Shown here: piece by piece, positions 28,170-36,993 of the stretch
Layout of the letters: the number at the start of each line of letters is the position of its first letter
How positions within the stretch are numbered: position 1 is the first letter of the stretch
Assembly (NCBI RefSeq): GCF_013607485.1
Contig: NZ_SCHP01000001.1
Span: 62,001-126,000, forward strand
Length of the DNA: 64,000 nucleotides
Origin: Bombilactobacillus bombi
GTDB taxonomy: Bacteria; Bacillota; Bacilli; Lactobacillales; Lactobacillaceae
Direction of reading: 5' to 3'
Made by a program: the position numbers and the translations under genes
Notes under the pieces: generated by a model
What the model saw: the letters and a program-made list of their open reading frames with translations, nothing else
What the model was told of the DNA's origin: nothing
Databases searched by the model: none

Positions 28170-29612
28170 TTATTTTTGTAAACGTGCTTTCCAATATTGC
28201 GGAGCAATTTGTTGATTAAACACATCATCAGCCCACACAAATTTTCGGTAAGGAACGTGCTTATTTAAACCGCTTTTTCCTTGCAGGTATTGCGGATTTT
28301 GTACACGCTCTAAACTGACGGCATAATTGGCATGCATGATCACTTGATAGCTAGCAGCAGCCACCAAAATCGCTAAAGTTGCTATGCAGAACAATAAGCG
28401 ATTAATTTTGATTAATTTCATTGCTCTTTGAAAAAAACTAATCAAAATTAAATACATAAATATATAAGCCGGAAACACAGCCCGACAATTGATGGGTGAA
28501 GCCACAAATACCAAAGGTCCCACAAAAAGCCCTACGGTTAAGTAATAAAGCCATAGCCACCGATCTTTGGGGAAAAACTGATAAATAAATGTGCCCACAT
28601 ATATTACTAAAAAAATACTCATTACAGCATCTATATTAGCCAAAGTCGGACTTAATAAATATTCATAATTATGATCTTTGGGAACACTCAAAAGGTGAGC
28701 TCCCAACAGCCAAAAGTACAGTAAAAAAATTCCAGCAACTGCTAAATAACAAACTTTTAATAATCTATTAATAGCAGAACGGTTAATGATAATAAACATT
28801 GCTGCTAACAATAAAGTCAAAAATAATGTATTTAAACTTATCAGCCACAAATGATTATAATTGGAATAAAGTTGCCAAATTTTATGTAAATCAAAAGTAA
28901 TCTTCCGATAAGGAACATTCAACCGATATCCTGGATAGGAAAACATTATACCTAATGAGCTCAGGGCGCCGATTAAGTAAGTAATCTGATAAGATTTTTT
29001 TGAAGTAAACCAGAATAGCACTAAAATTCCTAAAATAACTTGAACGACCGTCAATGTTTCTAAAAATAATCCCGCACAAAGACCAATTATCAACGTTATA
29101 ACACTATATATTTTACCCAGGGACTGCTGTTCACCTTTTTTTACTATAACAAGGTATAAAAGCACTAAGGCAATTGAGGGAACATAATTACTAAAACCAG
29201 CGTTCCAAACTAAAATTGCATTCAAAAAAGCATCATTTAAAGTGAAGATGAACCCCGTTGCTAATACTAGACTCCACCAAGTTTTACCGCCTAGTTGCCA
29301 TAAAGACCAAATTAATAAAGTCCAAGCACCCCCAAAAACTAAAACTGCAAGCTTTAAATGCCGCATCGAAAAAATTTCTAAAAGATTGCCTAAATACCTC
29401 CCATTTAAACTTCCACCATATAATTTTGGTGCTCCCAAAAAATGATGATGTAATAAATAATTTCCAGATTCCCCCCACCAAAAAAAGTCATCACCACTAG
29501 GAATTAAAAAGTATCGAAAAAGAGCAAAATAACAAAAAATCACTCCGAAAATTAATATATAAAGCCAATTTTGCTGCCATCTTAGTAATAATCTTGATTT
29601 TATAGTTTTCAT
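28170..29612 (-). CDS. polytopic membrane protein, GT-C/DUF6056-like
   Basis: A 480-residue protein with about 12 hydrophobic helices. The first extracytoplasmic loop after helix 1 contains PSGDDFFWWGESG, then LNGRYLGNLLEI. An acidic motif in this place is typical of lipid-linked glycosyltransferases of the GT-C fold, and the pattern recalls DUF6056 proteins. A cell-surface glycosylation role is possible but unproven. The ATG at 29612 lacks a clear Shine-Dalgarno. Transcribed alone, tail to tail with menC without a visible terminator. Confidence 0.65.
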   Translation of the reverse strand: MKTIKSRLLLRWQQNWLYILIFGVIFCYFALFRYFLIPSGDDFFWWGESGNYLLHHHFLGAPKLYGGSLNGRYLGNLLEIFSMRHLKLAVLVFGGAWTLLIWSLWQLGGKTWWSLVLATGFIFTLNDAFLNAILVWNAGFSNYVPSIALVLLYLVIVKKGEQQSLGKIYSVITLIIGLCAGLFLETLTVVQVILGILVLFWFTSKKSYQITYLIGALSSLGIMFSYPGYRLNVPYRKITFDLHKIWQLYSNYNHLWLISLNTLFLTLLLAAMFIIINRSAINRLLKVCYLAVAGIFLLYFWLLGAHLLSVPKDHNYEYLLSPTLANIDAVMSIFLVIYVGTFIYQFFPKDRWLWLYYLTVGLFVGPLVFVASPINCRAVFPAYIFMYLILISFFQRAMKLIKINRLLFCIATLAILVAAASYQVIMHANYAVSLERVQNPQYLQGKSGLNKHVPYRKFVWADDVFNQQIAPQYWKARLQK

Positions 29613-29735
29613 AATACTTTTATCATAATAAAAAACTTGTTAAGAATCAAAATAAAATTAAAAAAAATTTCATTAAGGTGATAAATAATCGTTGCCAAAA
29701 GATATTAGTTTTATTTACTGACTTTTACAGAAAAT

Positions 29736-29772
29736 AAAAAGCCAAAACTGTCATTTGTCTTGGCTTTTTTAT
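29736..29772. terminator. terminator between the membrane-protein gene and the small basic-protein gene
   Basis: AAAAAGCCAA pairs with TTGGCTTTTT and has A/T tracts on both sides. On the minus strand it ends the transcript of the 52-residue protein. Confidence 0.8.
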
Positions 29773-29809
29773 ATTTTTAAGCAATAATGCCCTCTGTAAA
29801 ATTAAAATC

Positions 29810-29968
29810 TTATTTTTTAGCTGTTTTTTTAGCTTCAGCTTTTTTCATATCATTTAGACCATTCATCAGAAATGATAACACTTCATCTGTATGTTGACGA
29901 CGTTTAGCAGAATTAAGTTTGGATGTTGGGCGGCGACGTCCCGTAACACCTTTATGTGTATTAACCAT
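29810..29968 (-). CDS. small basic protein, 52 residues, unknown function
   Basis: The minus strand shows a very strong Shine-Dalgarno (GGAGGAGG) nine bases before an ATG at 29968, a 52-codon frame and a terminator just past the TAA. The protein begins MVNTHKGVTGRRRPTSKLNS, continues with a second basic patch (AKRRQH), a short possibly helical segment (DEVLSFLMNGLNDM) and a Lys/Ala-rich tail. The high positive charge suggests nucleic acid or ribosome association. I do not recognise a family. The combination of strong RBS, own terminator and good codon use makes it a probable real gene. Confidence 0.7.
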   Translation of the reverse strand: MVNTHKGVTGRRRPTSKLNSAKRRQHTDEVLSFLMNGLNDMKKAEAKKTAKK

Positions 29969-30139
29969 GATGTGTCCTCCTCCCCACAATGTATTAACCT
30001 CTATATTTTAAGAGAAAACGGCACAATATTCAAGCATAATTAACATTTCTCCCGAAAAACTCCGTAACTCATTTAAATCTTGAAGTAACTTTTACTACCC
30101 AATTGCTAAAATTAAAATTATTTCATTAAAAATAATACC

Positions 30140-30172
30140 TTGAAGCTGTATTTTATTAGTTAGTATGCTAAC
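30140..30172 (+). promoter_or_regulatory. promoter and probable MarR operator
   Basis: TTGAAG (30140-30145) and TATGCT (30164-30169) with an 18-base spacer form a promoter. The dyad GTTAG-TATG-CTAAC (30159-30172) covers the -10. A short dyad on the promoter of its own gene is the usual MarR autoregulatory layout. Confidence 0.55.
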
Positions 30173-30194
30173 ATAAGAAATGGAGGTGAGGCCT

Positions 30195-30662
30195 ATGCCC
30201 GAAAATGTGATACATTTGATTAAGATTGTCTCTAATCAACTATCCAGAAAAATGAATAAATTTGCAAAACAGTTTGGCCTAACTGGTGTGCAAATTCAAA
30301 TCATTGATTACTTAAACCATTTACCGCAAAATCAATTTGTCTATCAAAAAGACATCGAACAAGAGTTTAATATTCGTCGTTCGACAGCAACCAGTGTTTT
30401 GCAGAAAATGGAAGAAAACCAACTTATTATGCGCAATGTATCACCATCAGATTCCCGAATTAAAATTATCTCAGCATTACCCAAGGCCGAAGAATTACAG
30501 CCGCAAATTTCCAAATTTTTGGCAGCTACCAATACGGAATTATTAAATAGTATTAGTACTTTTCAACGTCGCGGATTTTTAAAAGCTTTAGATAAGATTT
30601 CCGCAGAGTTATCCACAGACGAAAAAAAGGAGCATGAATACGATGCAGAACATCATCTTTGA
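30195..30662 (+). CDS. MarR-family transcriptional regulator
   Basis: A 155-residue winged-helix regulator. The recognition helix region reads QKDIEQEFNIRRSTATSVLQ (about 53-72) and the wing VSPSDSRIKIISAL. The ATG at 30195 follows a perfect GGAGGTGAGG; the upstream ATG at 30180 is part of that Shine-Dalgarno. It overlaps the nucleoside hydrolase gene by 20 bases, so the two are translationally coupled and it may control nucleoside salvage. The ligand is unknown. Confidence 0.9.
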   Translation: MPENVIHLIKIVSNQLSRKMNKFAKQFGLTGVQIQIIDYLNHLPQNQFVYQKDIEQEFNIRRSTATSVLQKMEENQLIMRNVSPSDSRIKIISALPKAEELQPQISKFLAATNTELLNSISTFQRRGFLKALDKISAELSTDEKKEHEYDAEHHL

Positions 30663-31572
30663 TTGTGATCCAGGTAGTGACGATGCTATTGCTATTTTAG
30701 AAACATTCGCCCATCCTGAAGCTTTTAGCGTTTTGGCAATGACAACTGTCGGCGGCAATGGTGTGTTAAAGAATGTTACAAAAAACTTGCAACATTTACT
30801 CTGGTTTTTAAAACAGACAACCCCCCTGGCACCTGGGCAAGCAACACCGATTATTAAGAACCTGAAAAACGCTACAGAAATTCACGGTGAAAGTGGCCTT
30901 GCTGGGCCTACATTCCCTGAAGCTGCAGATAGTTACCCTTTGGCAAGCCATAATGGCATTACTTTATTGCACGAAACTATTCAAAAAAGTACTACTCCAA
31001 TTACTGTAGTAGCAACTGGTCCTTTAACCAATATTGCACTACTCTTAAAAGTTTTCCCGGAAGATCGGGATAAAATTCAGAAATTAGTCATTATGGGTGG
31101 TGCTCTAAAAGGCGGCAATGTCACGGAACTGGCAGAATTCAACTTTTATGTAGATCCAGATGCTGCTCATATTGTTATGCAGTCAGGTTTACCGATTGTT
31201 TTATGTGGTTTAGATGTTACCTTAAAAACTGGCTTAACATTTGAACAAATTACTTCATTAGAGGGTCAAGGTCCAGCCAGCCAATTGGCCTATGAAATTT
31301 TAATGCCTTATTTTACAGCCGAACAAGGAGAAGGACTCAAAATGGCAGCAATTCATGATTTAGCTACTATCACTTATCTTCTTGATTCTAACATTTATCA
31401 AGGCCAACATTATGCTTTAGAAGTAGATAACAGTTGGGGTTCAAAACGAGGACATGTGCAAATCTCTCAAAATGGCAGCAAAAATGTTTTGGTTTTAGAA
31501 AAAGTTAATACTGCTAAAACCGGCCAGTTATTATTAGACTCTTTAAAAATTTTAGATGAAAAATTAAGCTAA
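30643..31572 (+). CDS. inosine/uridine-preferring nucleoside hydrolase
   Basis: A 309-residue enzyme of the IunH/RihB family cleaving ribonucleosides to base and ribose. The Ca-binding N-terminal motif IIFDCDPGSDDAIAIL is intact, as are the VATGPLTNIALLL and NFYVDPDAAHIV segments. An in-frame ATG at 30634 lies only one base after AAGGAG; the ATG at 30643 has a ten-base spacing and is preferred. Base preference cannot be told. Base release fits the uracil and xanthine permeases elsewhere in the window. Confidence 0.92.
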   Translation: MQNIIFDCDPGSDDAIAILETFAHPEAFSVLAMTTVGGNGVLKNVTKNLQHLLWFLKQTTPLAPGQATPIIKNLKNATEIHGESGLAGPTFPEAADSYPLASHNGITLLHETIQKSTTPITVVATGPLTNIALLLKVFPEDRDKIQKLVIMGGALKGGNVTELAEFNFYVDPDAAHIVMQSGLPIVLCGLDVTLKTGLTFEQITSLEGQGPASQLAYEILMPYFTAEQGEGLKMAAIHDLATITYLLDSNIYQGQHYALEVDNSWGSKRGHVQISQNGSKNVLVLEKVNTAKTGQLLLDSLKILDEKLS

Positions 31573-31587
31573 ATATAGTTCCTATCA

Positions 31588-31633
31588 TTTACAGAAAAGC
31601 AATACTAGTTTATAATCATTATAAACTAGTATT
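31588..31633 (+). promoter_or_regulatory. promoter embedded in a near-perfect palindrome (metal ATPase operator)
   Basis: TTTACA (31588-31593), 17 bases and TATAAT (31611-31616) form a near-consensus promoter. The sequence from 31601 to 31633 is an inverted repeat: AATACTAGTTTATAAT, one base, ATTATAAACTAGTATT. Its left arm contains the -10. The hairpin plus TTTTTA could also end the nucleoside hydrolase transcript. The position 21 bases before the ATPase start favours an operator. Confidence 0.65.
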
Positions 31634-31653
31634 TTTAATGAGGAAGCGAGCAT

Positions 31654-33480
31654 ATGCATTTTAGTAAATTAATGATTATTTTTGGTATTGGAATTGTAGC
31701 TCTGATTTTAGAATTTGGCTTTCACCTAAATTTATGGGCCCAAATTTTAATTAGTGTAGTTGGTTTATTTTTAGCGGCCTCAATGACCGTGGAAATGATT
31801 AAAACCTTACGGTCAGGAAAATACGGTGTTGATCTTTTAGCGATTATGGCTATTCTTTCAACTCTAGCTGTAGGTCAATATTGGGCAAGTTTGATTATTT
31901 TATTGATGTTAGTTGGTGGCGATACCTTAGAGGACTATGCTGCTAATAAGGCCGGCAGTGAACTCAAAGCCCTTTTAGAGCATGCTCCCCAACAAGCCCA
32001 TATTGTTCAAAAAGATGGCACCATTCAAGATGTTGAATTAGAAGATGTGCCTGTGGGTGCACAATTAGTAGTCAAGCCTGGAGAACAGGTACCTGTTGAC
32101 GGTATTGTCACTAAAGGCAGCGGCAGTTTTGATGAGTCTTCTTTAACAGGTGAGTCTAAGCCAGTCGAAAAATCCGTCCACAGTGAGTTAATGTCTGGTT
32201 CCATTAATGGAACCAGTGCTGTTGAATATCGTGCTACCAAGTTAGCAGCCGATTCGCAGTATCAAAAAATTATTCGTTTAGTTAAAGAATCGCAAAATCA
32301 ACCAGCACATTTTGTGCGTTTGGCTGACCGTTACGCGGTGCCATTCACTATTGTGGCTTTGATTATTTCCGGAATTGCTTGGTTTATTTCCGGTGATCCT
32401 AACCGCTTTGCGCAAGTCTTAGTAGTAGCTTCACCGTGTCCTTTAATTTTAGCGGCCCCGATTGCTTTAGTTTCAGGTATGAGCCGTACTAGTCGCAACG
32501 GAATCATTGTGAAAAGTGGGACCTCCATTGAAAAAATGGCACTTTTAAAAACTATCTATTTTGATAAAACAGGAACTATTACGAGTGGTGAATTAGCTTT
32601 GAATCAAGTCTCACCTGCTCCCGGATTTACATCTGATCAATTACTGGAATATGCAGCCAGTGCTGAGCAACAGTCCAATCACGTCTTAGCTATTTCCCTG
32701 TTAAAAAATTATCATAACCAGTTGTTGCCTCTTAAAAATCTTGAAGAAAAAACTGCTCAAGGTGTTCAAGCCCAAATTGGTGAACACATTATCAAGGCTG
32801 GAAAAATGGAATTTGTCAATCCCGGTCAGCAATCAGACAACAATGATCCGACTATTTTTGTAGCCGTTGATAATCAATATGCTGGCAAGATAACTTTCAT
32901 TGATACTATTCGCCCTGAAGCCCAGACAACCATTTCGCAATTACGTAAATTGAATATTAGTCATTTAAAGATGTTAACTGGTGATAATGAAGCCACAGCC
33001 CAAAGAATTTCACAATACGCAGGTTTAAATGAATTTCAAGCTAATCTATTACCTGAAGACAAAATCAAAGCTTTAAAAGCGACCCCTAAAAATCAAAAAC
33101 CAATGGCTATGGTTGGTGATGGTGTTAATGATGCTCCGTCTTTGGCCGTTGCTGATGTTGGTGTTGCTATGGGTGCTAAAGGTTCAACCGCCGCTAGTGA
33201 ATCTGCTGATGTGGTAATTTTAAAAGATGATTTAAGCCGTTTAGTGCGGGCAGTCGTCATTTCTCGTGAAACCATGTCCATCGCTAAACAAGCCGTGTTA
33301 CTGGGAATATTTATCTGTACAGCACTAATGTTAGTTGCCGCTTTTGGCATTATTCCTACTATCATGGGAGCTTTGTTACAAGAAGTTATTGATACAGTTT
33401 CCATTTTGTGGTCTTTAAGAGCTCGTCGTGGCAAAACTAATTTTAATCATAATTTATCTGCCAGTACTCCAGCAGCCTAA
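31654..33480 (+). CDS. heavy-metal-translocating P-type ATPase (P1B)
   Basis: A 608-residue membrane ATPase. The actuator loop has LTGESKPVEK, the phosphorylation site is YFDKTGTIT, and the hinge is MVGDGVNDAPSLAVAD. The transmembrane metal site reads ASPCPLILAAPIALVSG, so SPC replaces the CPC of copper and zinc/cadmium pumps. There is no N-terminal heavy-metal-binding domain; the protein starts almost at once with a helix. The last helix carries LLQEVIDTVSILW rather than HEGGT, so the ion (Co, Fe, Mn, Zn or Cd) is not assignable. GAGGAAGCGAG precedes the ATG. Confidence 0.9.
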   Translation: MHFSKLMIIFGIGIVALILEFGFHLNLWAQILISVVGLFLAASMTVEMIKTLRSGKYGVDLLAIMAILSTLAVGQYWASLIILLMLVGGDTLEDYAANKAGSELKALLEHAPQQAHIVQKDGTIQDVELEDVPVGAQLVVKPGEQVPVDGIVTKGSGSFDESSLTGESKPVEKSVHSELMSGSINGTSAVEYRATKLAADSQYQKIIRLVKESQNQPAHFVRLADRYAVPFTIVALIISGIAWFISGDPNRFAQVLVVASPCPLILAAPIALVSGMSRTSRNGIIVKSGTSIEKMALLKTIYFDKTGTITSGELALNQVSPAPGFTSDQLLEYAASAEQQSNHVLAISLLKNYHNQLLPLKNLEEKTAQGVQAQIGEHIIKAGKMEFVNPGQQSDNNDPTIFVAVDNQYAGKITFIDTIRPEAQTTISQLRKLNISHLKMLTGDNEATAQRISQYAGLNEFQANLLPEDKIKALKATPKNQKPMAMVGDGVNDAPSLAVADVGVAMGAKGSTAASESADVVILKDDLSRLVRAVVISRETMSIAKQAVLLGIFICTALMLVAAFGIIPTIMGALLQEVIDTVSILWSLRARRGKTNFNHNLSASTPAA

Positions 33481-33579
33481 GTGCAATTAATGACAACCAT
33501 AAACTATAAGTAAAATACAAATTAGTTTTCTTAATAAACATCAAAAAAGATTTTAAATGGGCAGTTTAATTTATTCTTC

Positions 33580-33621
33580 AAAAGCAGTCAGGAAATAATA
33601 ATTTTTTTCTGACTGTTTTTG
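33580..33621 (+). terminator. terminator of the P-type ATPase gene
   Basis: GCAGTCAG pairs with CTGACTGT, with adjoining AAA/TTT pairs, and is followed by TTTTTG. Confidence 0.75.
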
Positions 33622-33704
33622 TGTAAGCTTTTCTAAGCATAATTGTTTAGTAACTAGCATTATAGTTCAGATCAGCTATAATAAAAATTAAAGGAGATAA
33701 AATT

Positions 33705-34208
33705 ATGGCTCATTTACAAATTATTCAAGGTGATATTACTAAAATCCCAGCAGATGCAGTTGTTAATGCCGCTAACACGCAATTAAGCGGCGGGGGTGGC
33801 GTCGATGAAGCTATTCACCAAGTCGCTGGCATGGAAGCACTAAATCAGGCCTGTGCACAGCTGCATGGTTGTGCCACTGGACAAGCTAAAGTTACACCCG
33901 CATTTAATTTGCCTGCTAAAATTATTATCCATACACCAGGTCCTATTTGGCAAGGCGGTCAACATCACGAAGCTCAGTTATTAGCGGCTTGTTATAATAA
34001 TAGCTTACGTCAAGCTAGTGCCCATCACTGCCACAAAGTCTTATTTCCTTCTATTAGTACAGGAGTTTATGGCTATCCCCTAGCTTTAGCGGCACCAATT
34101 GCAATTAAGACTATTCAAGCATTCCCGGCTACTATGGAAGTACAAATGGTTTGCTTTGATCAAATAACCTATCAAGCTTATTTGTCAGCCTTAAGAGATT
34201 TATCATGA
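33705..34208 (+). CDS. macro-domain protein (ADP-ribose/O-acetyl-ADP-ribose hydrolase type)
   Basis: A 167-residue single macro domain. AVVNAANTQLSGGGGVDEAI is the ADP-ribose-binding loop of the MacroD/YmdB type, and the second loop is FPSISTGVYGYPLALAA. Members hydrolyse O-acetyl-ADP-ribose or mono-ADP-ribosylated substrates. AAAGGAG is upstream. The 3' end overlaps the converging YibE/F gene by 31 bases. No sirtuin or ADP-ribosyltransferase partner is nearby. Confidence 0.92.
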   Translation: MAHLQIIQGDITKIPADAVVNAANTQLSGGGGVDEAIHQVAGMEALNQACAQLHGCATGQAKVTPAFNLPAKIIIHTPGPIWQGGQHHEAQLLAACYNNSLRQASAHHCHKVLFPSISTGVYGYPLALAAPIAIKTIQAFPATMEVQMVCFDQITYQAYLSALRDLS

Positions 34209-34939
34209 TGTCGCTGCCAAATAATATAATAGTTAGTCAAAAAGGCCACCGCAATAACCCCTAAAATCCCTAAAAGCAGTTCTAAAACGGCTGATCCCAA
34301 AATTGCATTGTTCAAAATAGTTACAGGTGTATAGTGTAGTTGAATTAACCATAGTCCCAATGTCAAATAACTACCAAAAAAACCAAATAGCAAGGTATTC
34401 AGCGCTGTGGCAATATTTTTGCGGCCAATTTCTAAGCCCGCATGTAGTAATTGCTGATCGCTAATTTGGGGCTGATATAAAATAATTTCCCAAACACCCG
34501 AACTGATGGCTATACTAGCTTCAGCCACTGCACCTAAAGCACTAAATAACAACACTACGACCTGAATTTGAGGAAAAGAAATTCCTATTGGCAACAAGAA
34601 CTGTTCAATTTCATCAGTATCTTCAATAGAAAATCCTTGACTAAATGAAAAATGAACTGCCACAAGCGTTATTGCTAACAATCCTAGCAAAACCAACAAG
34701 CTGCTGGCTAAAGCACTTTGGCGGATGTGACCATTAGAAGTATTGGGATAAATAGCTAAAAAGACTAAACCTACTGCAAAAAGTATACCAACCACTAAGG
34801 GATTAAATTCATCAGCAATCAGCATCATTACTGCCATTAAAGCAAAAAAACTCCCGCCCAAACTGATAAAAATATTTATACCCTTGCGACCAGCGACCAG
34901 CACTAATAATATGAATAAAGTCACTGTTAACCAAATCAT
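34178..34939 (-). CDS. YibE/F-family membrane protein (short partner)
   Basis: A 253-residue protein with six or seven helices. The segment LFSALGAVAEASIAISSGVW and the preceding helices match YibE/F proteins. It lacks the N-terminal soluble domain of its upstream partner. It begins at an ATG sharing ATGA with the partner's stop, so the two are translationally coupled and may form a complex. Function of the family is not established. Confidence 0.82.
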   Translation of the reverse strand: MIWLTVTLFILLVLVAGRKGINIFISLGGSFFALMAVMMLIADEFNPLVVGILFAVGLVFLAIYPNTSNGHIRQSALASSLLVLLGLLAITLVAVHFSFSQGFSIEDTDEIEQFLLPIGISFPQIQVVVLLFSALGAVAEASIAISSGVWEIILYQPQISDQQLLHAGLEIGRKNIATALNTLLFGFFGSYLTLGLWLIQLHYTPVTILNNAILGSAVLELLLGILGVIAVAFLTNYYIIWQRHHDKSLKADK

Positions 34940-36021
34940 AGATTTTTACTCCGCAATAAACTAGCTGCTAAAAAAGCGGTCAAAGGTACTGCCAATACTA
35001 TCCCGATTGCACTAATTACTGTCTGCGTATAACCTAAAGTTAAGGTTCGCGACAAGCTAAATTGCAAGGTATTACCATTGCGCAAATAAAGGATAATAAT
35101 AGGAATTAATTCTGCCAAAAATAGATAAAACAAAATATTAATTAAAGGACCAATAATTTCACGCCCCACGTGCATCCCTGAAGTAAATAACTGATGTTTA
35201 GTAATTTGGGGCTGCTCTTGTAAAAGTTGATACACAGAAGCAGTAATATCAGTTGTTTCATCCATACAAGCACCTAGAACTCCCAAAAGGGTTTCTGCCA
35301 AAAAAATCCATTGAAAGGGTTGAATGCCATAATTTAGTGTTTCGTAATGGATACCCTGATTATTACTCAATTGTAAAATTATTGTACTTACAATAACTGC
35401 AAAAAAGGTACTCAGCCAAGTAGCACCAACACTGATTAGAGTTTGGCGTGAATAGCCAAAAATTAAAATTAAAGTTAATGGTGTCACTAAAAGAGTTAAA
35501 AGAATTGTTAAAAATAAAATATGCTGATTATGCCATTGTGTAGCAATTATTAATAGACCCGCAAAAAGCCCGCAATTTAGCACCGCACTTAAAACCGCCC
35601 GCAAGCCATGGATTTTTAGTAAGCCCAATAAACTGATTAAAACAATCCCTAATAGTATCAACAGAATTCCGTCTCTTTTGGGGCTAATAATCGTTAAATG
35701 ACGAAGAGAATGGTTATTGCTTAAAATAAGGTGGCAGCCCACCCGATATTGATTAGTATTTGCTTGCGATTGATAGTAAGTGTTGTCACGTACCAGATAG
35801 CGGTGGCGATATTTGCCTGTAAGTAAGCGCAAAGTAAGTCTTTGCGTTATTTGAGTATCTTGATTATGATATTGATCTTGGACAGTTTGCTGGTGAACAA
35901 TTTGGACTCGCTCGACGGTAGCCACATTTTGTGACCAATAATTTCTTTGAGATAAACATACGATTAACAACCACAGGCCTGCAGCCACCATAATCCAGCT
36001 ACTCCTTTTTTTTGGTGCCAC
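34936..36021 (-). CDS. YibE/F-family membrane protein (long partner)
   Basis: A 361-residue protein. An N-terminal helix (residues ~10-28) is followed by an extracytoplasmic domain of about 100 residues and then seven or so helices. LLGVLGACMDETTDITASVY is the YibE/F signature. A GTG at 36021 with GAGGTG six bases upstream is preferred over the longer frame from 36063. It precedes the short paralogue in the same operon. The similarity of the two C-terminal halves points to an old duplication. Confidence 0.82.
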   Translation of the reverse strand: MAPKKRSSWIMVAAGLWLLIVCLSQRNYWSQNVATVERVQIVHQQTVQDQYHNQDTQITQRLTLRLLTGKYRHRYLVRDNTYYQSQANTNQYRVGCHLILSNNHSLRHLTIISPKRDGILLILLGIVLISLLGLLKIHGLRAVLSAVLNCGLFAGLLIIATQWHNQHILFLTILLTLLVTPLTLILIFGYSRQTLISVGATWLSTFFAVIVSTIILQLSNNQGIHYETLNYGIQPFQWIFLAETLLGVLGACMDETTDITASVYQLLQEQPQITKHQLFTSGMHVGREIIGPLINILFYLFLAELIPIIILYLRNGNTLQFSLSRTLTLGYTQTVISAIGIVLAVPLTAFLAASLLRSKNL

Positions 36022-36108
36022 AATCTTCACCTCTTTAACAGTAATATTGCCAATTAGTAGCACTTTTAGCGCTGGTTATCTGCACATCAACCTAAAAGTC
36101 AATTATAA

Positions 36109-36146
36109 TACAAAAGCACTCTGTTAGAATATACTAACAGAGTGCT
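36109..36146 (-). terminator. terminator of the LysM protein gene
   Basis: AGCACTCTGTTAG pairs perfectly with CTAACAGAGTGCT. On the minus strand it is followed by TTTTGTATT. Confidence 0.85.
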
Positions 36147-36236
36147 GCTGGAATTAATTAAATTTGCTGCTATGATAAAGGGAAGATAAATAATTTCTAC
36201 GATTATAAGAGAATATAATTAGTGGGTAAAATAATT

Positions 36237-36836
36237 TTAGTACCAGCCGTGAGTCATCCAAAATTGTTGTGCGCCTTCCCAAGAACCATAACGTGCGGCA
36301 ACATAGTTGTTGGCAACTCGTTCTTGATTAGCTGGGGAATAGTCACCATGCAAATATGAAGCATCTAATTGATATTTACCATAATAACGACCGTTTTGTG
36401 CGGAGTAAGAACCACCAGATTCTCGACTCGCAATCCATTCACGTGCACTCGAATAAATACCAGCAGCGTTGTTAGAATAGTTATCATAACTGATTTGAGA
36501 TGAAGGCTGAGTTTGATAAGAATTGTTGGCAACCGCTTGTTGAACACTACCAGCAGCCGGTGTATCTTGCACTTGGCTGTTAGTAGCAACTGAAACTTGT
36601 CCATCATCTTTGATGAGCAATTTTTGTCCGACATAAATCATATTAATATTTTGAATGTTGTTATCAGCAGCAACTTGATTCACAAGACTTAAATCATTTT
36701 TTAATTGCAAAGAAATTCCAGATAAAGTATCACCTGGCTTAACCGTATAAATACTATCTGCTTTAGCAACATTAGAAAACCCGAAGAAAGAAATCATACC
36801 TAAAGCTGTTGCAAATGCGACTTGTTTAAATTTCAT
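36237..36836 (-). CDS. secreted LysM protein with Apf-like C-terminal domain
   Basis: A 199-residue exported protein with a signal peptide cleaved near AKA-DS (residues 26-27). One LysM domain follows (YTVKPGDTLSGISLQ through GQKLLI, residues ~30-75). Then come a Ser/Gln/Asn-rich linker and a C-terminal lysozyme-like domain with REWIASRESGGSYSA, GKYQLDASYL and the end WMTHGWY. This architecture is that of aggregation-promoting factor (Apf) proteins of lactobacilli; the Glu of RESGG would be the catalytic acid. It probably acts in the peptidoglycan. Transcribed alone. Confidence 0.88.
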   Translation of the reverse strand: MKFKQVAFATALGMISFFGFSNVAKADSIYTVKPGDTLSGISLQLKNDLSLVNQVAADNNIQNINMIYVGQKLLIKDDGQVSVATNSQVQDTPAAGSVQQAVANNSYQTQPSSQISYDNYSNNAAGIYSSAREWIASRESGGSYSAQNGRYYGKYQLDASYLHGDYSPANQERVANNYVAARYGSWEGAQQFWMTHGWY

Positions 36837-36993
36837 ATAAATAATTACTCTCCTTTAATTTAAAAACACGATAATCACAGAATCATTAACAACGCTCACC
36901 AACAGCTCTTATACTAACAGACTAATATTACGGAATTATTTCAATCAAATGATAAATTTTGGGTTATATTACAAGAATATTACAAAAACACGG

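Noticed and set aside
27056-29612. Terminator between menC and the converging membrane-protein gene
   Set aside because: The stop codons are one base apart and no stem-loop with a T tract is present; transcripts probably run into each other.
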